From assembly GCA_026724425.1 (NCBI GenBank), contig JAIUCV010000076.1, positions 3,929,501 through 3,993,500 of the forward strand: DNA of 64,000 bases, written 5' to 3'. This DNA is from Erythrophleum ivorense. Lineage: Eukaryota; Streptophyta; Magnoliopsida; Fabales; Fabaceae. This document shows positions 1 to 10,887 of the stretch, in pieces (the first letter of the stretch is position 1; every line of letters begins with the position of its first letter). The position numbers and the translations under genes were made by a program. The notes under the pieces were generated by a model. That model did not search any database, was not told where the DNA came from, and saw only the letters and a list, made by a program, of their open reading frames with translations.

Positions 1-24
1 AAAAAAAAAAGCTTGGTTGTTTCA
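1..24 (+). mobile_element. 3' tail of a Gypsy LTR cut by the window edge
   Basis: An A-run followed by GCTTGGTTGTTTCA is the terminal sequence shared by the LTRs that end at 2082, 11865, 42145, 48001 and 52747. No primer binding site follows, so this is a solo LTR or a 3' LTR whose body lies left of the window. The TSD cannot be tested because the left end is missing. Confidence 0.7.
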
Positions 25-937
25 GATAGTATGAGGAGTCTTGGTCAGCGTTTTTTCCTTTGACTTCGCTAGTCCATCGGTCTTGATCAATTTTCTCAAG
101 TCTTCTGTTTTCCTTGCTCAAGTCCTCTGTTTTCCTTGCTCAAGTCCTCTATTTTTCGAACGCCTTTGAACTCCGACCATCACCCTCATCTGCCTCCATC
201 AGCTTCCAGCCTCGATCTGCCTCCATCAGCTTCCAGCCTCGATCACCTAAGAAACACACTACAAATGCAATGCAAATGCAAAATGCTATAAAAGGCTAAA
301 TGTTCCTAAGTTAATTAAACCTACACTAAATGGTATGAAATGAGAATCAAAGATATACAAAACCATGCAAATTATGATGCTAAATGTATGCAAATGTTGA
401 GTACATCAACCAGAAGCTCATGAGACTTTCAAGCCTTTGTGGTGTTGTGCAGCGAAGAAAACTGATATGGTTCCAAATGGCTTTATCAATCTACTATGAC
501 AATTGCTGATATGGTATCCAGCTCCATAGTCCATAGTGCAACGAGGATTGCGTTCTCGCCTAATAAATAGATTGTACTCTGAAAATCATATGACGAAAAA
601 ATGTAATCAAACAAAAGCAACATACATGTGGTGAGAAAAATGCATGGTGACGGAGCATCATTATCGCACAACTCTATATTGAACTTCTAAAAAAAAATTA
701 TTATTTAAAAAAAACAATTTTTGAAAGAAAAAAAAATAGAAAAAGAGGCGACGAATCGCATCGTGACACATGGCAAACATTCCCCATAGAATCGATTCTA
801 TAACTCTTCTCCGAAAACCGTTTCAGCTTGCCACCTCATCATTTTTTTTTCTTTTTTACCTATGAACTTGTGCCAAGTTGTGCAATACATATGCTCTTAG
901 TCCAGTCAGATGTTGCCGCTGAACCAAGCAGACCTTC
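25..937. other. Non-coding stretch with two short tandem duplications
   Basis: I see no gene here. Two small tandem duplications lie near the left side: a 22-bp unit (TTTTCCTTGCTCAAGTCCTC core) twice at about 109-152, and a 26-27-bp unit (CTGCCTCCATCAGCTTCCAG core) twice at about 187-241. The rest is AT-rich with poly-A and poly-T runs. The segment 901-937 reads open, follows a plausible 3' splice site (CTCTTAG at about 894-900), and stays open across the excised small LTR element into 3110-3137. This hints that the element may have landed in an old exon, but no family could be named. Confidence 0.4.
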
Positions 938-1004
938 TGATGGAGCGGAAGCTTCTATGATAGAACTAGAGATCCGTTGACTCCTCAGAATACCGGATAA
1001 CTAG

Positions 1005-2082
1005 TGTAACATCCGTAAACCAAGAATTGTCGTTTTTGTGTGGTGTCGATGAACACCAGTCCGAATTTGGCATTTCGGTCCGATTTAATTTGTCCGGTTT
1101 TACGGGTTTGGGTTTAGAAACCCTCGAGTTGCGAATTAAAAAGGCAGTGGCGGCTTTACTTTTGTGTTTTTCGAGAAGTCAAGGAGAAAAAGGGGGGCTG
1201 AGAGCTTTTGGGGAGATTCTGAAGCTTTGTGGTTGATCCGAGGCTGATTCTTGTTATTCTTCATCTCTTTTCTTCTCTCAATCCTTTGTCAAGGTAAATG
1301 CATGACCGAAGGCTCACAAGAGAATCAGATTGTGAAATTGGAATGTGGATTTGTGGAGTTTATGAGTTTTTCGTGGTTGTTCATGTGTTATATTGTGTCT
1401 TTGATCGAGATTGTGGTGTTGATTTCGTGTTTATGGTGTTTATGTGTTGAGAAATCGGATTGGGCGTCGATCTCCTGGATCAGTGTCGGTCAACACCAAT
1501 CGGGCCGGGTGTCGATCGACACTGGTCGGTTTAATCCGGTTATCTGGCGATTTCATTTAATTAATTGGATTAAGTGGTTTAATTCGGTAATTAATTATTA
1601 AAGGGTGAATTTAATTAATTAATTGATTTAAAATAGTTGTGAAAATTATTTAAGTGTTTAAAAATTATTATTTAATTTTGGAAATTATTTAATGATTAAA
1701 AAGAATTATTTTAATAATTGTGGTAATTATTATAAATATTTAAATGTAATAAAATTGCGTAATTGGCCTGTACGCGGGGTGATTACCTCACTAAGTATTT
1801 CTTAAATACTTATACATATCTTTTTCCCTAATGTGATGCAGGTAAAAAGAAAGTGTGATGGCGGAATCGGGCCGAGGAAAGGATGATAGGATTTGGTGTT
1901 TATTTATTTGAGTTGTTTAATTATTGCAAACCTGGTGTTTAGGTTGCTAGTATTTTATATTATTTTTGGAATTGAATTTGGTTGTTTGATTTAAATTGTT
2001 TAATGATTATTTATTGGAGTTTGTTTTAATTGAGTTTTCCACACTTAAGGATTTAAAAAAAAAATAAAGCTTGGTTGGTTCA
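1005..2082 (+). mobile_element. Solo Gypsy LTR (palindrome-bearing family), copy B
   Basis: This LTR starts TGTAACATCCGTAAACC and ends TTGGTTGGTTCA. It is flanked on both sides by the exact 5-bp TSD ACTAG (1000-1004 and 2083-2087), which proves a complete excision-type solo LTR inside the older 938-2383 LTR. It is the most eroded copy: its palindromes read GTGTCGATGAACACC (about 1041), GTGTCGGTCAACACC (about 1482) and GTGTCGATCGACACT (about 1509), the first two changed at CpG. A splice-donor-like CAAGGTAAATGC (about 1290) and acceptor-like GATGCAGGTA (about 1843) are present. Confidence 0.9.
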
Positions 2083-2383
2083 ACTAGGGTTTGAGAGTCC
2101 TCGTCTCAGGGCTTTTCGGAAAAGGTCTTGGTTTGTGAATACTCTTCACAATGGTTTATTATAACCTCTTCAGAAGTTCTCTTTTTTATTAATTCATCAA
2201 AGTCTTTTTATTAATTCATCAAAGTCTGAATAATACAATAAGCCTAGACGGCTATTTATAATAAAATCTCAAAACCCTAAAAACCATAATAATAATTAAA
2301 ATATAAATAATATTTATTTATCGAAATACAGAAAATAGAAATAATAAATGTATTGAAGATATTTGGAATATCTCGCTGCATCA

Positions 2384-2720
2384 GGTCTCGCAGGCCAAAA
2401 AAGATTCGTCCTCGAATCTTCAATTGTGTTCTTGGCACCAGATTAATCTTCTTAGCTCCATCTTCACAATCAAGCTTCTTTGAGTGAATTTGAATACACT
2501 CTAGATCTGCATGAACTATATTCTCAAGAGAATCTTCTTTGAAAACAAAATCAATTACAACTTCGTCTTCAATAGGATCACCATAGATTTCTCTATAGAA
2601 GTCGTCGTCTTCATAAACATCGTAGATCGGATCGCCATAGATCTCTCGACTCTCTTCTCTCTCGACAAAAGGACTTTCGTCCTCGAAAGTATAGATGCTG
2701 TCACTCACCATGACATCCAT
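2384..2720 (-). CDS. Acidic open reading frame inside the small LTR element
   Basis: The frame opens about 36 bp after the primer binding site and runs 147 codons, the last part of it inside the LTR, to a stop at about 2277. It begins MDVMVSDSIYTFEDES and is rich in Asp and Glu, with a repeated EIYGDPI motif. It lacks a zinc knuckle, protease or RT motif. Near its end the DNA reads ATTCGAGGACGAAT, the same signature found just upstream of the 3' LTR in the Gypsy elements at about 40975 and 55495. I infer it is the fused remains of the two ends of a Gypsy internal region, not an independent gene. Whether it is translated is unknown. Confidence 0.4.
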
Positions 2721-2768
2721 AATCGATCTTTGATTAAAAAATCAAAGGGACGCAACTCTGATACCAAC

Positions 2769-3109
2769 TGATGGAGCGGAAGCATTTATGATAGAACTAA
2801 AGATCCGTTGATTCCTCAGAATACCGGATAACTAGGGTTTGAGAGTCCTCCTCTCAGGTTTTTTCGGAAAAGCTCTTGCTTTCTGAATAGTCTTCATAGT
2901 GGTTTATCAAAACCTCTTCAGGAATTCTCCTTTTTATTAATTCATCAAAGTCTGAATAATACAATAGGTCTAGACGGCTATTTATAATAAAAGCTCAAAA
3001 CCCTAAAAATCATAATAATAATTAAAATATAAATAATACTTATTTATCTAAATACAGAAAATATAAATAATAAAGATATTGAAGTATTTCCAAATGTCTC
3101 GCTGCATCA
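2769..3109 (-). repeat. 5' LTR of the small LTR element
   Basis: This is the intact 341-bp LTR copy. Its partner is 938-1004 plus 2088-2383. The two copies share the TGATGGAGCGG start and GCTGCATCA end on the plus strand and differ by scattered substitutions, so the insertion is not recent. Confidence 0.75.
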
Positions 3110-3114
3110 TCTTC

Positions 3115-4463
3115 ACCAATAACCGTCCAAATCGAGTAAGTGTATTGGTAAGTAAATAACAAATGATCTCTTATCTCATTGCTCTCCATAAAAGACACAA
3201 CTTTGCTCTATACTCTCCATTCTTGTATTCTATCCCTCGTGGAAAATCGATTCATTACCGTAAGTGAAACTATATATGAACGAGTAGTATACTACTTTCT
3301 ATGCAAACCAGATGATACGATTCCAGTTCACCTTTTGTCCCGTGTTACGTATCTAATCCCATATTTTTTATGCTGAGAACGTGTGGCGGTACTCTTCTTC
3401 TGCATGTCTCCATAGAAAAGTACCGCAACCCGAGTCAGCAATGGAAAAAAGTGTAAACTGGATCTGAGCATGAAAGCATGAAAATGTCAAGCACATGTAC
3501 CTCTAATGCGCCACCACTCCAAACCCGAGGCAGCATCACTGATAGTAGCCTTTCAAGCAACACCTAAGAGACGAATGCCACCAACAACAAACACGTGATA
3601 TTTTTTGTATCAAATATCTATATATGATTAATACCAAATAAAATGAAAATGTTTAATTAAAAAATAACGTGGTATATTTTCAAATTTCATCGAAACTTAA
3701 CAACTCTAGCCATTGTTATGTACCTAAATAAATCTTCATTCTTTGTCATTGACGAGATTCACTTTTCAAATTTAATTTCAAATTCACCTCTAAATTATAT
3801 TTATGTTCGAACATAAAAAAAGGTTCATGAATTTATCTGGTTTTTCTTTCATTTTTCTGCATTTTTTAAGTTTGCTTTCTTTCCTTTTCTTTGTCTAACC
3901 TTTTCTTAAGTTTGCTAATTTTCAAAAAAAAATTGAACTCTTGTTGAACGTAGGCTGAGGTCTTAATTTGTTTTTAGCCCGAATAAGTAGCCCCACCCCA
4001 TCTGATCTTTTGTATTGGCAAAATGGGTATTGCATTTTACAAGCCTTCCAAATTAATGTTTCGAAAATGAGTCCATAGAAATCCATTGCCAACACCCAAG
4101 ATGATCGCTAATAGGCTTCTCTAAGGAATCACTTAGAAGATAAATTATATGATCCAAACTTTTCCAAAACTCCAAAGAAAAAATGATTAATACATTTTTA
4201 TCAGAGATAATTTACTATAACGTAATAAGTCAAACCAGAGTTAATTTGGGTAAGAAATCTCGGTCCACAATCAAACGCTTCAAAAATTCGAAATATTTCA
4301 AATTTGACTACATAAAATATCAAATGTCCAACATTAAAAACTTGTATTTAAATAATTTTGTATAAAAAATATGATTCATAAACTTTGATCCAATTGCAAT
4401 ATTTTGACTCATATTTTCCGTATTTTTTTCACATGTCAGATTGGACCTATTACATAAATCATG
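3115..4463. other. AT-rich intergenic DNA
   Basis: I see no gene. Short open frames here show no recognisable domain or splice structure, and base composition is uniform and AT-rich. A 26-kDa-scale coding signal is absent on either strand. Confidence 0.5.
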
Positions 4464-4465
4464 TA

Positions 4466-4933
4466 TAGTAGAAACTCTATAAATTAATAAAGTTGGGACT
4501 TTGATATTTTATTAATTTATAGAGTTATTAAATTTTTGAATAAAATAAAATTTTATTAATAATTAATTAAAATAAAAAATAAATTAAATTAAAATAATAT
4601 ATTTTTAATTTTTAATTATATTTTGTATAGTTTCATTCTAAAATTAGGGATGAATTCTAAATATATTTGAGTTCTAATATTAAAAAATGAAAATTATACT
4701 TATACTTTAGTATATCATCATAGATATGTATTTACATAAGATTATTTATGGTAATTATTAATTTATGATATTAATGAGACCATATATCTACGTATGAGTT
4801 TTAAAAATATTAATATTATATTATCTTATCGAATTTTGATAATTTTTACATTCGCCCGACTTGGGACTGGAGAAAATTATTAATTTATAGAGTTTATTAA
4901 TTTATCTAGTATTAATTTATAAAATTTCTACTG
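4466..4933. mobile_element. Emigrant-like MITE (Tc1/mariner, pogo group)
   Basis: The left terminus reads TAGTAGAAACTCTATAAATT and the right terminus is its imperfect reverse complement ending AAATTTCTACTG. A TA dinucleotide flanks both ends (4464-4465 and 4934-4935), the TSD of Tc1/mariner elements. The termini closely resemble the known Arabidopsis Emigrant ends (CAGTAAAACCTCTATAAATT), as I recall them. The 468-bp body is AT-rich, non-coding and contains internal copies of the same motif near 4505-4530 and 4880-4900. Confidence 0.75.
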
Positions 4934-5112
4934 TAATACAGTAACTATAATTCTTGGATACTTCTTGAACTAAAAAAAAAAGAAATCTCATATATATGGT
5001 ACTTTTCTAGTTTAAGATTTCAATGTATAAGTTTCGGTCTCATAATTATAAACCTAAACGACATGTGGGCCGTATTGGTTGTAAGGAATCTATTACTTCT
5101 TTCATTTTTTTA

Positions 5113-5158
5113 TTAGTTGTCGTTCTAGCGATATCCTCATAACGACAACTAATAAAAA
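5113..5158. repeat. Short inverted repeat (hairpin)
   Basis: TATTAGTTGTCGTT is followed after about 15 bp by its reverse complement AACGACAACTAATA. It lies just left of the Helitron-like end at 5168. It could be a tiny MITE or the core of one. Confidence 0.55.
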
Positions 5159-5167
5159 CAGAAGGAA

Positions 5168-5290
5168 TCTATAATAAATAAAAGTAGCAATTTGGGGCTC
5201 CTAAAGCTGTCCACCTCAGCATTCCAACCTTCAACCTCATGCTGCCACGTCAGCTGCTTCGCTACATCAGCTGCGAGAGAAAAAAAAAAA
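5168..5290 (+). mobile_element. Helitron-like 5' terminus
   Basis: The sequence after A5167 reads TCTATAATAAATAAAAGTAG, then about 30 bp later CTGTCCACCTCAGC. Both parts match the 5' ends of Brassicaceae ATREP-type Helitrons and the other Helitron ends in this window (60282 and 34616, read on the minus strand). The expected 3' end (hairpin plus CTRR followed by T) was not found before the Copia at 7522 or between the later insertions, so the right border is open. Gene fragments with retained introns follow directly, as expected of DNA-level capture by Helitrons. Confidence 0.55.
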
Positions 5291-5486
5291 AAACAAAGGG
5301 CCTCCGTTTATATGATTTGTTGTGAGCCCATATACTTATTATAAGTTATTGAAGAATGGGCGTCAGTATTATCGGCGATTCTTCTTCTTCCTCACAAACG
5401 AACGACTCTTCCTCTTCTTCTTCGCTGCGGTTCCTCGCTGTTTTAAAATCGAAAGCCCTCAAATTTTAATCGGAAAAAGCCGACCA

Positions 5487-6563
5487 AATGGTTTGGCCAA
5501 TGAAGTGTCCACCAAGAGTCGTCAAGGCATGGCGCGACCTTTCTTCAGATTTTGTTCCCGTGGCGAAGTATACTGGATCCGTCAACCTCCTCCGTCCCGA
5601 TTTTTCGCCTGAGGTCATTCAACGCATCCTCCACTCTTCCTTATATTTTTTAGGTCAGGTCAGAGTAATTTGGGAATCGCAGTTGAAAACGGAATCAGGT
5701 TTGGATTTCTAGAGGAAAATAGCACAATTCGTTCATGTAAAACCTAAATTTCATGAGCTTATATCTATTCTTGGATGTGTTCGGTTTCTTGGTTTTTGGT
5801 GGTCTGTTTTAGCTGACTATGGAGATCCTTGGTGCTGAGTTATGGAACGTTTCGAATCTCTATGCTGTAAACAAATCCAAAGACTTTCGTGGTCCAATGA
5901 GTATATTCTCTGAAGTAAATCAAGGTATGGTCTTTGATTTTGGTTTACGTATTGTTTATCATACACATGAATTTTCATCACTCGATGACATATCTTTCTG
6001 AATATGGTATTAGGTGACCTTGCTCTGGAAGGAACGGTAACAGATCAACTCGAAATGAGACCACATGGTGGCATTGAAGAATACGGAAAGCTTTGTCAAG
6101 AGAGGAACAGAAAACGTGTGGCTAAAGCTAGACACACACAGGTTGTTCAGTTTCACGTTTCCCTTTTCTGGAAAATCACAGTCTTTCTTTTTACCATTTT
6201 AAGAGCTAATTAGATCAAACTTCTTTCTTTGAAATTACCTAAAAAGGCTCTTGAGAATTGCCGTGGATTACACTTGATCCTCAAGCCTGTGATGGTAATA
6301 TTTTGCTTCTCTTTCTCTTTGATTTCCAGAGATTTGGTTATGTTATGTGATGGTACACTCTATCACACTGTTCCTCCGTGAAACAGGTAAAGAAGAAGAC
6401 TGCTTCAGTGAAGCTTAAAAGGAGGACTAGAAGCGGTCGTGGTAAGGTGGAAGTGAAGAAGATACTGGAGCTATTTGAGAGACAACCAAAATGGACACTA
6501 GAAGATACTGGAGCTATTTGAGAGACACTGAAACAACTTTTTCATGAAACCAGCCAACCAGAG
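5487..6563 (+). pseudogene. TFIIF beta subunit (RAP30-like) pseudogene, truncated
   Basis: TFIIF beta is a general transcription factor that works with RNA polymerase II in the nucleus. Five exon-like blocks match the plant protein in order: about 5487-5611 (VWPMKCPPRVVKAW, cf. the conserved WLMKCP start), about 5816-5924 (SKDFRGPMSIFSEVNQ), 6014-6141 (EMRPHGGIEEYGKLCQER), 6247-6294 and 6387-6563 (the KKILELFERQPKWTLE winged-helix start). Introns with GT-AG ends are kept, so this is a DNA copy, not a retrocopy. The last block carries a 21-nt insertion copied from 48 bp upstream that brings in a TGA stop. The remainder of the C-terminal winged-helix domain is absent, and the DNA changes to unrelated sequence after 6563. 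No complete open frame exists. Confidence 0.75.
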
Positions 6564-6713
6564 GTATGCTCTCTTCTTAAGACTCATATCCACAACTTTT
6601 CAACGTTTTGATTGAAACCCTATTTGCTTATTGAAGTGAGCATACCTCTGTTTCTCATACGCTATTCGCTTTTCAATGTTTCTCATACCCAACTTTTCTC
6701 GCTTCGCTCACAG

Positions 6714-7036
6714 GTGAGAATGGGACAATTGATGGACAAGGAGAGCCATGGTGGGGAAAATTCAAGAGAGGAGAATTAAAATACACAAGACCGTATTTGA
6801 TAGAGATTATGCATTCCGATGGGATTCAAATCTCCAATCTCACTTCCTTGAATTCTTCTTCTTGGCATATTCACCCGGTCTACAGCAGGTAAAAAAAATA
6901 CCACCCGGTTTGATAATTCGGCTTTCAAATCTTAAGCTACTAAACCGGTTATGTTTATCAATTTCAAAATGCAGGAATATTGTTATCCAAGATTTGACGA
7001 TAATAGCCCCGGTCACGGTACCAAACACCGATTTGG
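6714..7036 (+). pseudogene. Polygalacturonase (GH28) gene fragment
   Basis: Two exon blocks, 6714-6888 and 6975 to about 7036, encode an inner piece of a GH28 pectin-degrading enzyme: ENGTIDGQGEPWW, then TRPYLIEIMHSDGIQISNL, NSSSWHIHPVYS and NIVIQDLTIIAPVTVPNTD. The conserved NTD motif contributes to the family's active site; the following DD, GHG and RIK motifs are missing because the copy ends there. The intron between the blocks is kept (GT-AG, phase 2). The fragment lies 150 bp after the TFIIF-beta pseudogene in the same direction and starts exactly at a 3' splice site. It cannot make an enzyme. Confidence 0.8.
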
Positions 7037-7521
7037 AGAATATTGGTGTGTCCTAGGAGAAGATTCAAAGTAGTTAAAAATGATAATAATTTACATATCT
7101 TCAATTATGAATTATGATTCAAGTTTACAAGATTCGAATTTTGGAATTTTGGTAAATTAGATTACTTATTTTGGGTTGAAATTCTCAAAAATTTATTAAT
7201 TTGAATTGGCTAATATATAAGCTAAGAAAAAACTAATTTTATCATTTTATGCATTAGAAGTATGAAAAAAAACAACCTCATAACAATAATAACAATAAAA
7301 AATTGGTATATTTGATTTGGTGAATTCTGATAAGTTTTTGCATTTGGTATCTAAATAGACATGTCATCATTTTTGTTTAATATGGAGATGACATGTGGCA
7401 GACAAAAAAAAAATTAAACTCTTTCTGAAAACAGCCGTCTCATTGTCTTCCGACCTTCCCTATAATCACGGTCTCACCGTTATGTTTCCATGAGCGCTTT
7501 TACAAGTTCCCAAGTTTTGTA
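7037..7521. other. AT-rich DNA between captured fragments and Copia
   Basis: I see no gene, Helitron 3' hairpin or other terminus here. Sequence is AT-rich to about 7420, then more mixed. It ends with TTGTA directly before the Copia LTR. Confidence 0.4.
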
Positions 7522-8083
7522 TGTAAGAATATTTTTATATATGATCTATGTGTTTTTCAGTTTAATATAAAGATCAAGTTCATATCAAAGTTAATGATTC
7601 TAATATAAAAGACGATACCGTGATGGATTGGTTTCGATAAAAGACATTAGAATCTGGGTGTGTTGATAACCCTCCTCCTTTACCTTATTATAAGTTTCAT
7701 TCTCTTATAAAGTGGTGGTTACTTAACGAAAGGTTACGTTGGCTTTATATTCGTGATGGTTCATCACAACTCTTAAAAGGAGTATAAAAGCCATGCATAT
7801 GACGTAACGTAAAGCTACGTTTTCTTCACCGTAAGAAACAAGAACACTTATCAAAGAGAACAAAAAATACAGAGAGAAAGGTTTTGATCCCTTGTCCATC
7901 AAAAGGGATCACAAGGAGAAAGGGTCAAAGGGAGGAGAAGACCAATTGAAGTATTGATCTTATAACAAAAGAAGGAAAGCATGGATCAAGGTTAGTGTTG
8001 TTTTCTTCTTCTCTGATTAAATCAAGTCTAGATGACCTTGGGATAGATTTCATGAGTAATAGAAATCGTTAAAGTGGTTTACA
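7522..8083 (+). repeat. Copia 1 5' LTR
   Basis: 562-bp LTR starting TGTAAGAAT and ending GGTTTACA, followed by the primer binding site. A likely TATA region (AGTATAAAAGCC, about 7780) precedes the putative transcript start. Compared with the 3' LTR it lacks a 19-20-bp segment near 8017 (present at about 14900-14919) and has scattered substitutions. Confidence 0.85.
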
Positions 8084-8098
8084 ATTGGTAGCAGAGCC

Positions 8099-9008
8099 AT
8101 TCTAGATTTGTTTAATTCACCGTTAATGAACGTACGGCATCGCATGACATGTTTGAATTAGTCCGTCAATGGTTTTCTCTTGTTCTGGAATTTTGTTCTG
8201 TTAATATGCATGCATGCATGGATGTGTGCTTCTCCTCATGTGTGCGCTCATGTAAAATTGAGTATTTTGTCCTTTTCTGGAATTTGTTTCATTTTGGTAA
8301 CCGTTTATTTGGGAAAAGTGGCAATTAAATATAAGAGGGGAAGTACGTAACCGTTAAGCGTATGTGGAAAATGGATAGTGAATTGGAATAAACCATTGGT
8401 TTAGTTTGTGGTTTGCTGTCTCATATGGTTTTAAGAACACGCTTAATTTTATTTAGTATTATACTGGATTAATATAGTATAGAAGAATTTAGTATTTGGT
8501 TTCCGCTGTGCATTATAATTAAAGGGTATTTTGTATTATGCAATATTAATACAATATTACGCATTAAAGTTTTTTTTTTTTAATGTTTATATTGTCTATG
8601 ACATGTTAGTCACCAAAGTGACCTTGTTATTTACGTATAGACATTGAAAAATAGTTATAATGGATTGATTGATCATGATTAAAGAGATGCTATAAATGAC
8701 ATAAAAGTTTTGATTGATCAATTGTTTTTACTATCTATACTCTAGGAGATTACCCAAAAGTAGATCATTGATTATAGTTAGTAATTAGTAATATGAATAG
8801 AATTAGTCTTTTCTTACTATAGTCAATAATATGTATACCCAAAGGTAGCATTCTTATTTGATTTGTGTATGATTTGATTAATGAGAAAAGTATAAATCTA
8901 GCATCGCTGAAAGTGTGCGTTTAAGTATTGCCCAAAGGTTGCTTAAATTCATGTTTTAAAGTTTCCATTATATTTTATTTGAATATGTATTAAAGTTTCA
9001 AAGCACTA
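8099..9008 (+). other. Copia 1 untranslated leader with CCCAAAGG repeats
   Basis: About 900 bp lie between the primer binding site and gag. There is no protein signal. Three diverged copies of a motif CCCAAAGGT (or CCCAAAAGT) followed by AT-rich sequence occur near 8752, 8838 and 8932, suggesting a degenerated tandem repeat in the leader. An 11-T run sits at about 8569. Confidence 0.5.
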
Positions 9009-9840
9009 ATGGGTAAGCATGTATTAATGCTTGCAGCTTCATCAAATTTGTTTGCATCTGCTAACTCTGTCGTGAAGTTCAATGGGCTCAATTATGCGGA
9101 ATGGTCCGAACAGATCCGGTTTGCACTGGGTGTTATGGCATTGGATTCCGCAATACTAACAGATGAAGAGCCTGCAGCCATTACAGAAGAAAGCTCCGAA
9201 GCTGAAAAATCTCGATATGAGAGATGGGAGCGATCTAACAGGCTGAGCTTGAACCTCATGAGGATGACGATGGCAGAAAGTATAAAGCCATCTATGCCTA
9301 AGACAGAGAAAGCAAGGGAATTCTAGAAGATTAAGGAGTGTTCACAATCGGATTTGGCTGACAAGTCGATTGTAGGAAGCTTAATGAATGAGCTAACTAC
9401 GAGAAAGTTTGACTGGTCTCAGCCAATCCATGATCATGTGACACACATGTCTAACTTGGCAGCAAAGTTGTCAACCTTGGGAATGGAAGTGAATGAGCAT
9501 TTCTTGGTCCAATTCATCATGAACTATCTACCTTTTGAGTTTAGCCAGTTCCAGGTGAACTACAACACCATAAAAGATAAATGGAACTTTAAGGAGTTAA
9601 AGGCTATGCTGGTTCAAGAGGAAGGGAGGTTAAAAAAGATGAGAGATCAAGTTGCTAATTTTGTGGGTCAAGTGCCAGTAGCAGCAAAGGAAAACCGAGT
9701 AAAATGGGTAAAAAGAAGGATAAGACTTTCATGAAGGGACCTGAGAGTCAAATCCAGAAGGAGAGGAAGTGTTTCTTTTGCAAGCGAATGGGACACTTCA
9801 AGAAAGATTTCCCTAAAAGAAAAGCATGGTTCGATAAGAA
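9009..9840 (+). pseudogene. Copia 1 gag remnant
   Basis: Gag would form the virus-like particle. The frame shows FNGLNYAEWSEQIRFALG near the start and a gag core to about 9660 (SLMNELTTRKFDW, VQFIMNYLPFEFSQF), then a zinc knuckle CFFCKRMGHFKKD at about 9769-9807. A TAG stop interrupts the frame at about 9324, and the frame shifts at about 9700. The last cysteine of the zinc knuckle is replaced by Phe, so RNA binding would be impaired even without the stops. Confidence 0.8.
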
Positions 9841-10740
9841 GGTAAACATCATAGTTTCGTTTGCTCTGAATTGAACCTTATAGAAGTGCCTAATAATACT
9901 TGGTGGTTAGATTCTGGTGCAACTACTCATGTGTCTCATATTAAACAGGGATTCAGTTAGATCCAGCCTATAAGAGGACCTGAACAGTACTTGTTCATGG
10001 GAAATAGGATGAAAGTGCGAATAGAAGGCATTGGGACATATAAATTGATCATGGACACTAGTTGTCATGTGAAGCTTGAAGGGTGTCTTGATGTACCTGA
10101 GTGTGTTAGAAATCTTGTTTCCGTAAGTAGGTTGGACAATTTAGGTTTCGATTTTAAGATTGGACATGGTGTATTCTCATTGCACCGAAATGATTACTTT
10201 TATGGTAGTGGTACTTTATTTGATTCACTTCATCGGTTCAACCTTGATGCAAAGTTCTATGAATCCATATTTAATATTGAAAGTCGAGGCATTAAACGTA
10301 GTGCATCAGATGAAAGTTCTGCTTTCTTGTGGCATTAAAGATTAGGTCACATTTCCAAAGAAAGGATGATGTGGTTGGTAAAGAATGAAATTCTACCTCA
10401 GTTGGATTTTAGTGATCTAAATGTGTGTATAGACTGCATTAAAGGAAAGCAGACTAAACATGTAGTAAAGAAACCAGCCACAAGAAGCACTCAGCTTCTT
10501 GAGTTAATTCATACCGATATATGTGGCCCTTTCGATGCTCCCTCTTGGTGTAACATCCGTGAACCAGGAAGTTGTTTTGGAAGTGGTATCGGACGACATT
10601 AGGGATTTGGGAGTAGATTACATACGCTCTTTGGGGTGTGAATTGAGGATTGATTGTACATGTTCTTGTTTGATTGTTGTACAGTTGATTTAAGGTTCAA
10701 TCATCTCGAAGAAAATGTGTAAAAAGCTTCTAAATGCTTA

Positions 10741-10887
10741 GTGTCGATCGACACCCAAGGGGGGAGTGTCGATCGACACCGGTTATCAGGTTCGATTCCA
10801 GTTTAAGTCGATTGCGCGTTTGATTGTGGTTTGTGTTGGTTTGGTCATGGGTGTCGACCGACACCAAGGAAGGGTGTCGATCGACAC
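10741..10887. promoter_or_regulatory. Palindrome cluster I of LTR copy C
   Basis: Four 14-bp interrupted palindromes GTGTCG-NN-CGACAC start at 10741 (AT), 10766 (AT), 10851 (AC) and 10874 (AT), arranged as two close pairs. They lie upstream of the probable TATA region, where U3 enhancers are expected. The arms are invariant while the middle two bases vary, which suggests a dimeric DNA-binding protein site; no such protein is known to me for this exact site. Confidence 0.6.

Larger units (their letters stand above)
938..3109 (-). mobile_element. Small non-autonomous LTR retrotransposon (TRIM-like), interrupted by a solo LTR
   Basis: On the minus strand this element reads LTR (3109-2769), primer binding site (2768-2756, GTTGGTATCAGAG, initiator Met tRNA type), a 385-bp internal region, and a second LTR (2383-938). 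LTRs start TGATGCAGCGAG and end CCGCTCCATCA on the minus strand. Flanks are CCTTC on the left and TCTTC on the right, a 4/5 match that fits an aged TSD. Without the later insertion the left LTR is 363 bp and the right is 341 bp; the difference is one 22-bp tandem duplication near 2195-2220. The internal part codes only an acidic peptide, with no gag or pol motifs, so the element depended on others for movement. Confidence 0.75.

Noticed and set aside
901..937. Possible host exon (with 3110-3137) disrupted by the small LTR element
   Set aside because: Open and preceded by a splice-acceptor-like site, but too short, with no recognisable family and a TAA rather than a donor at the end.
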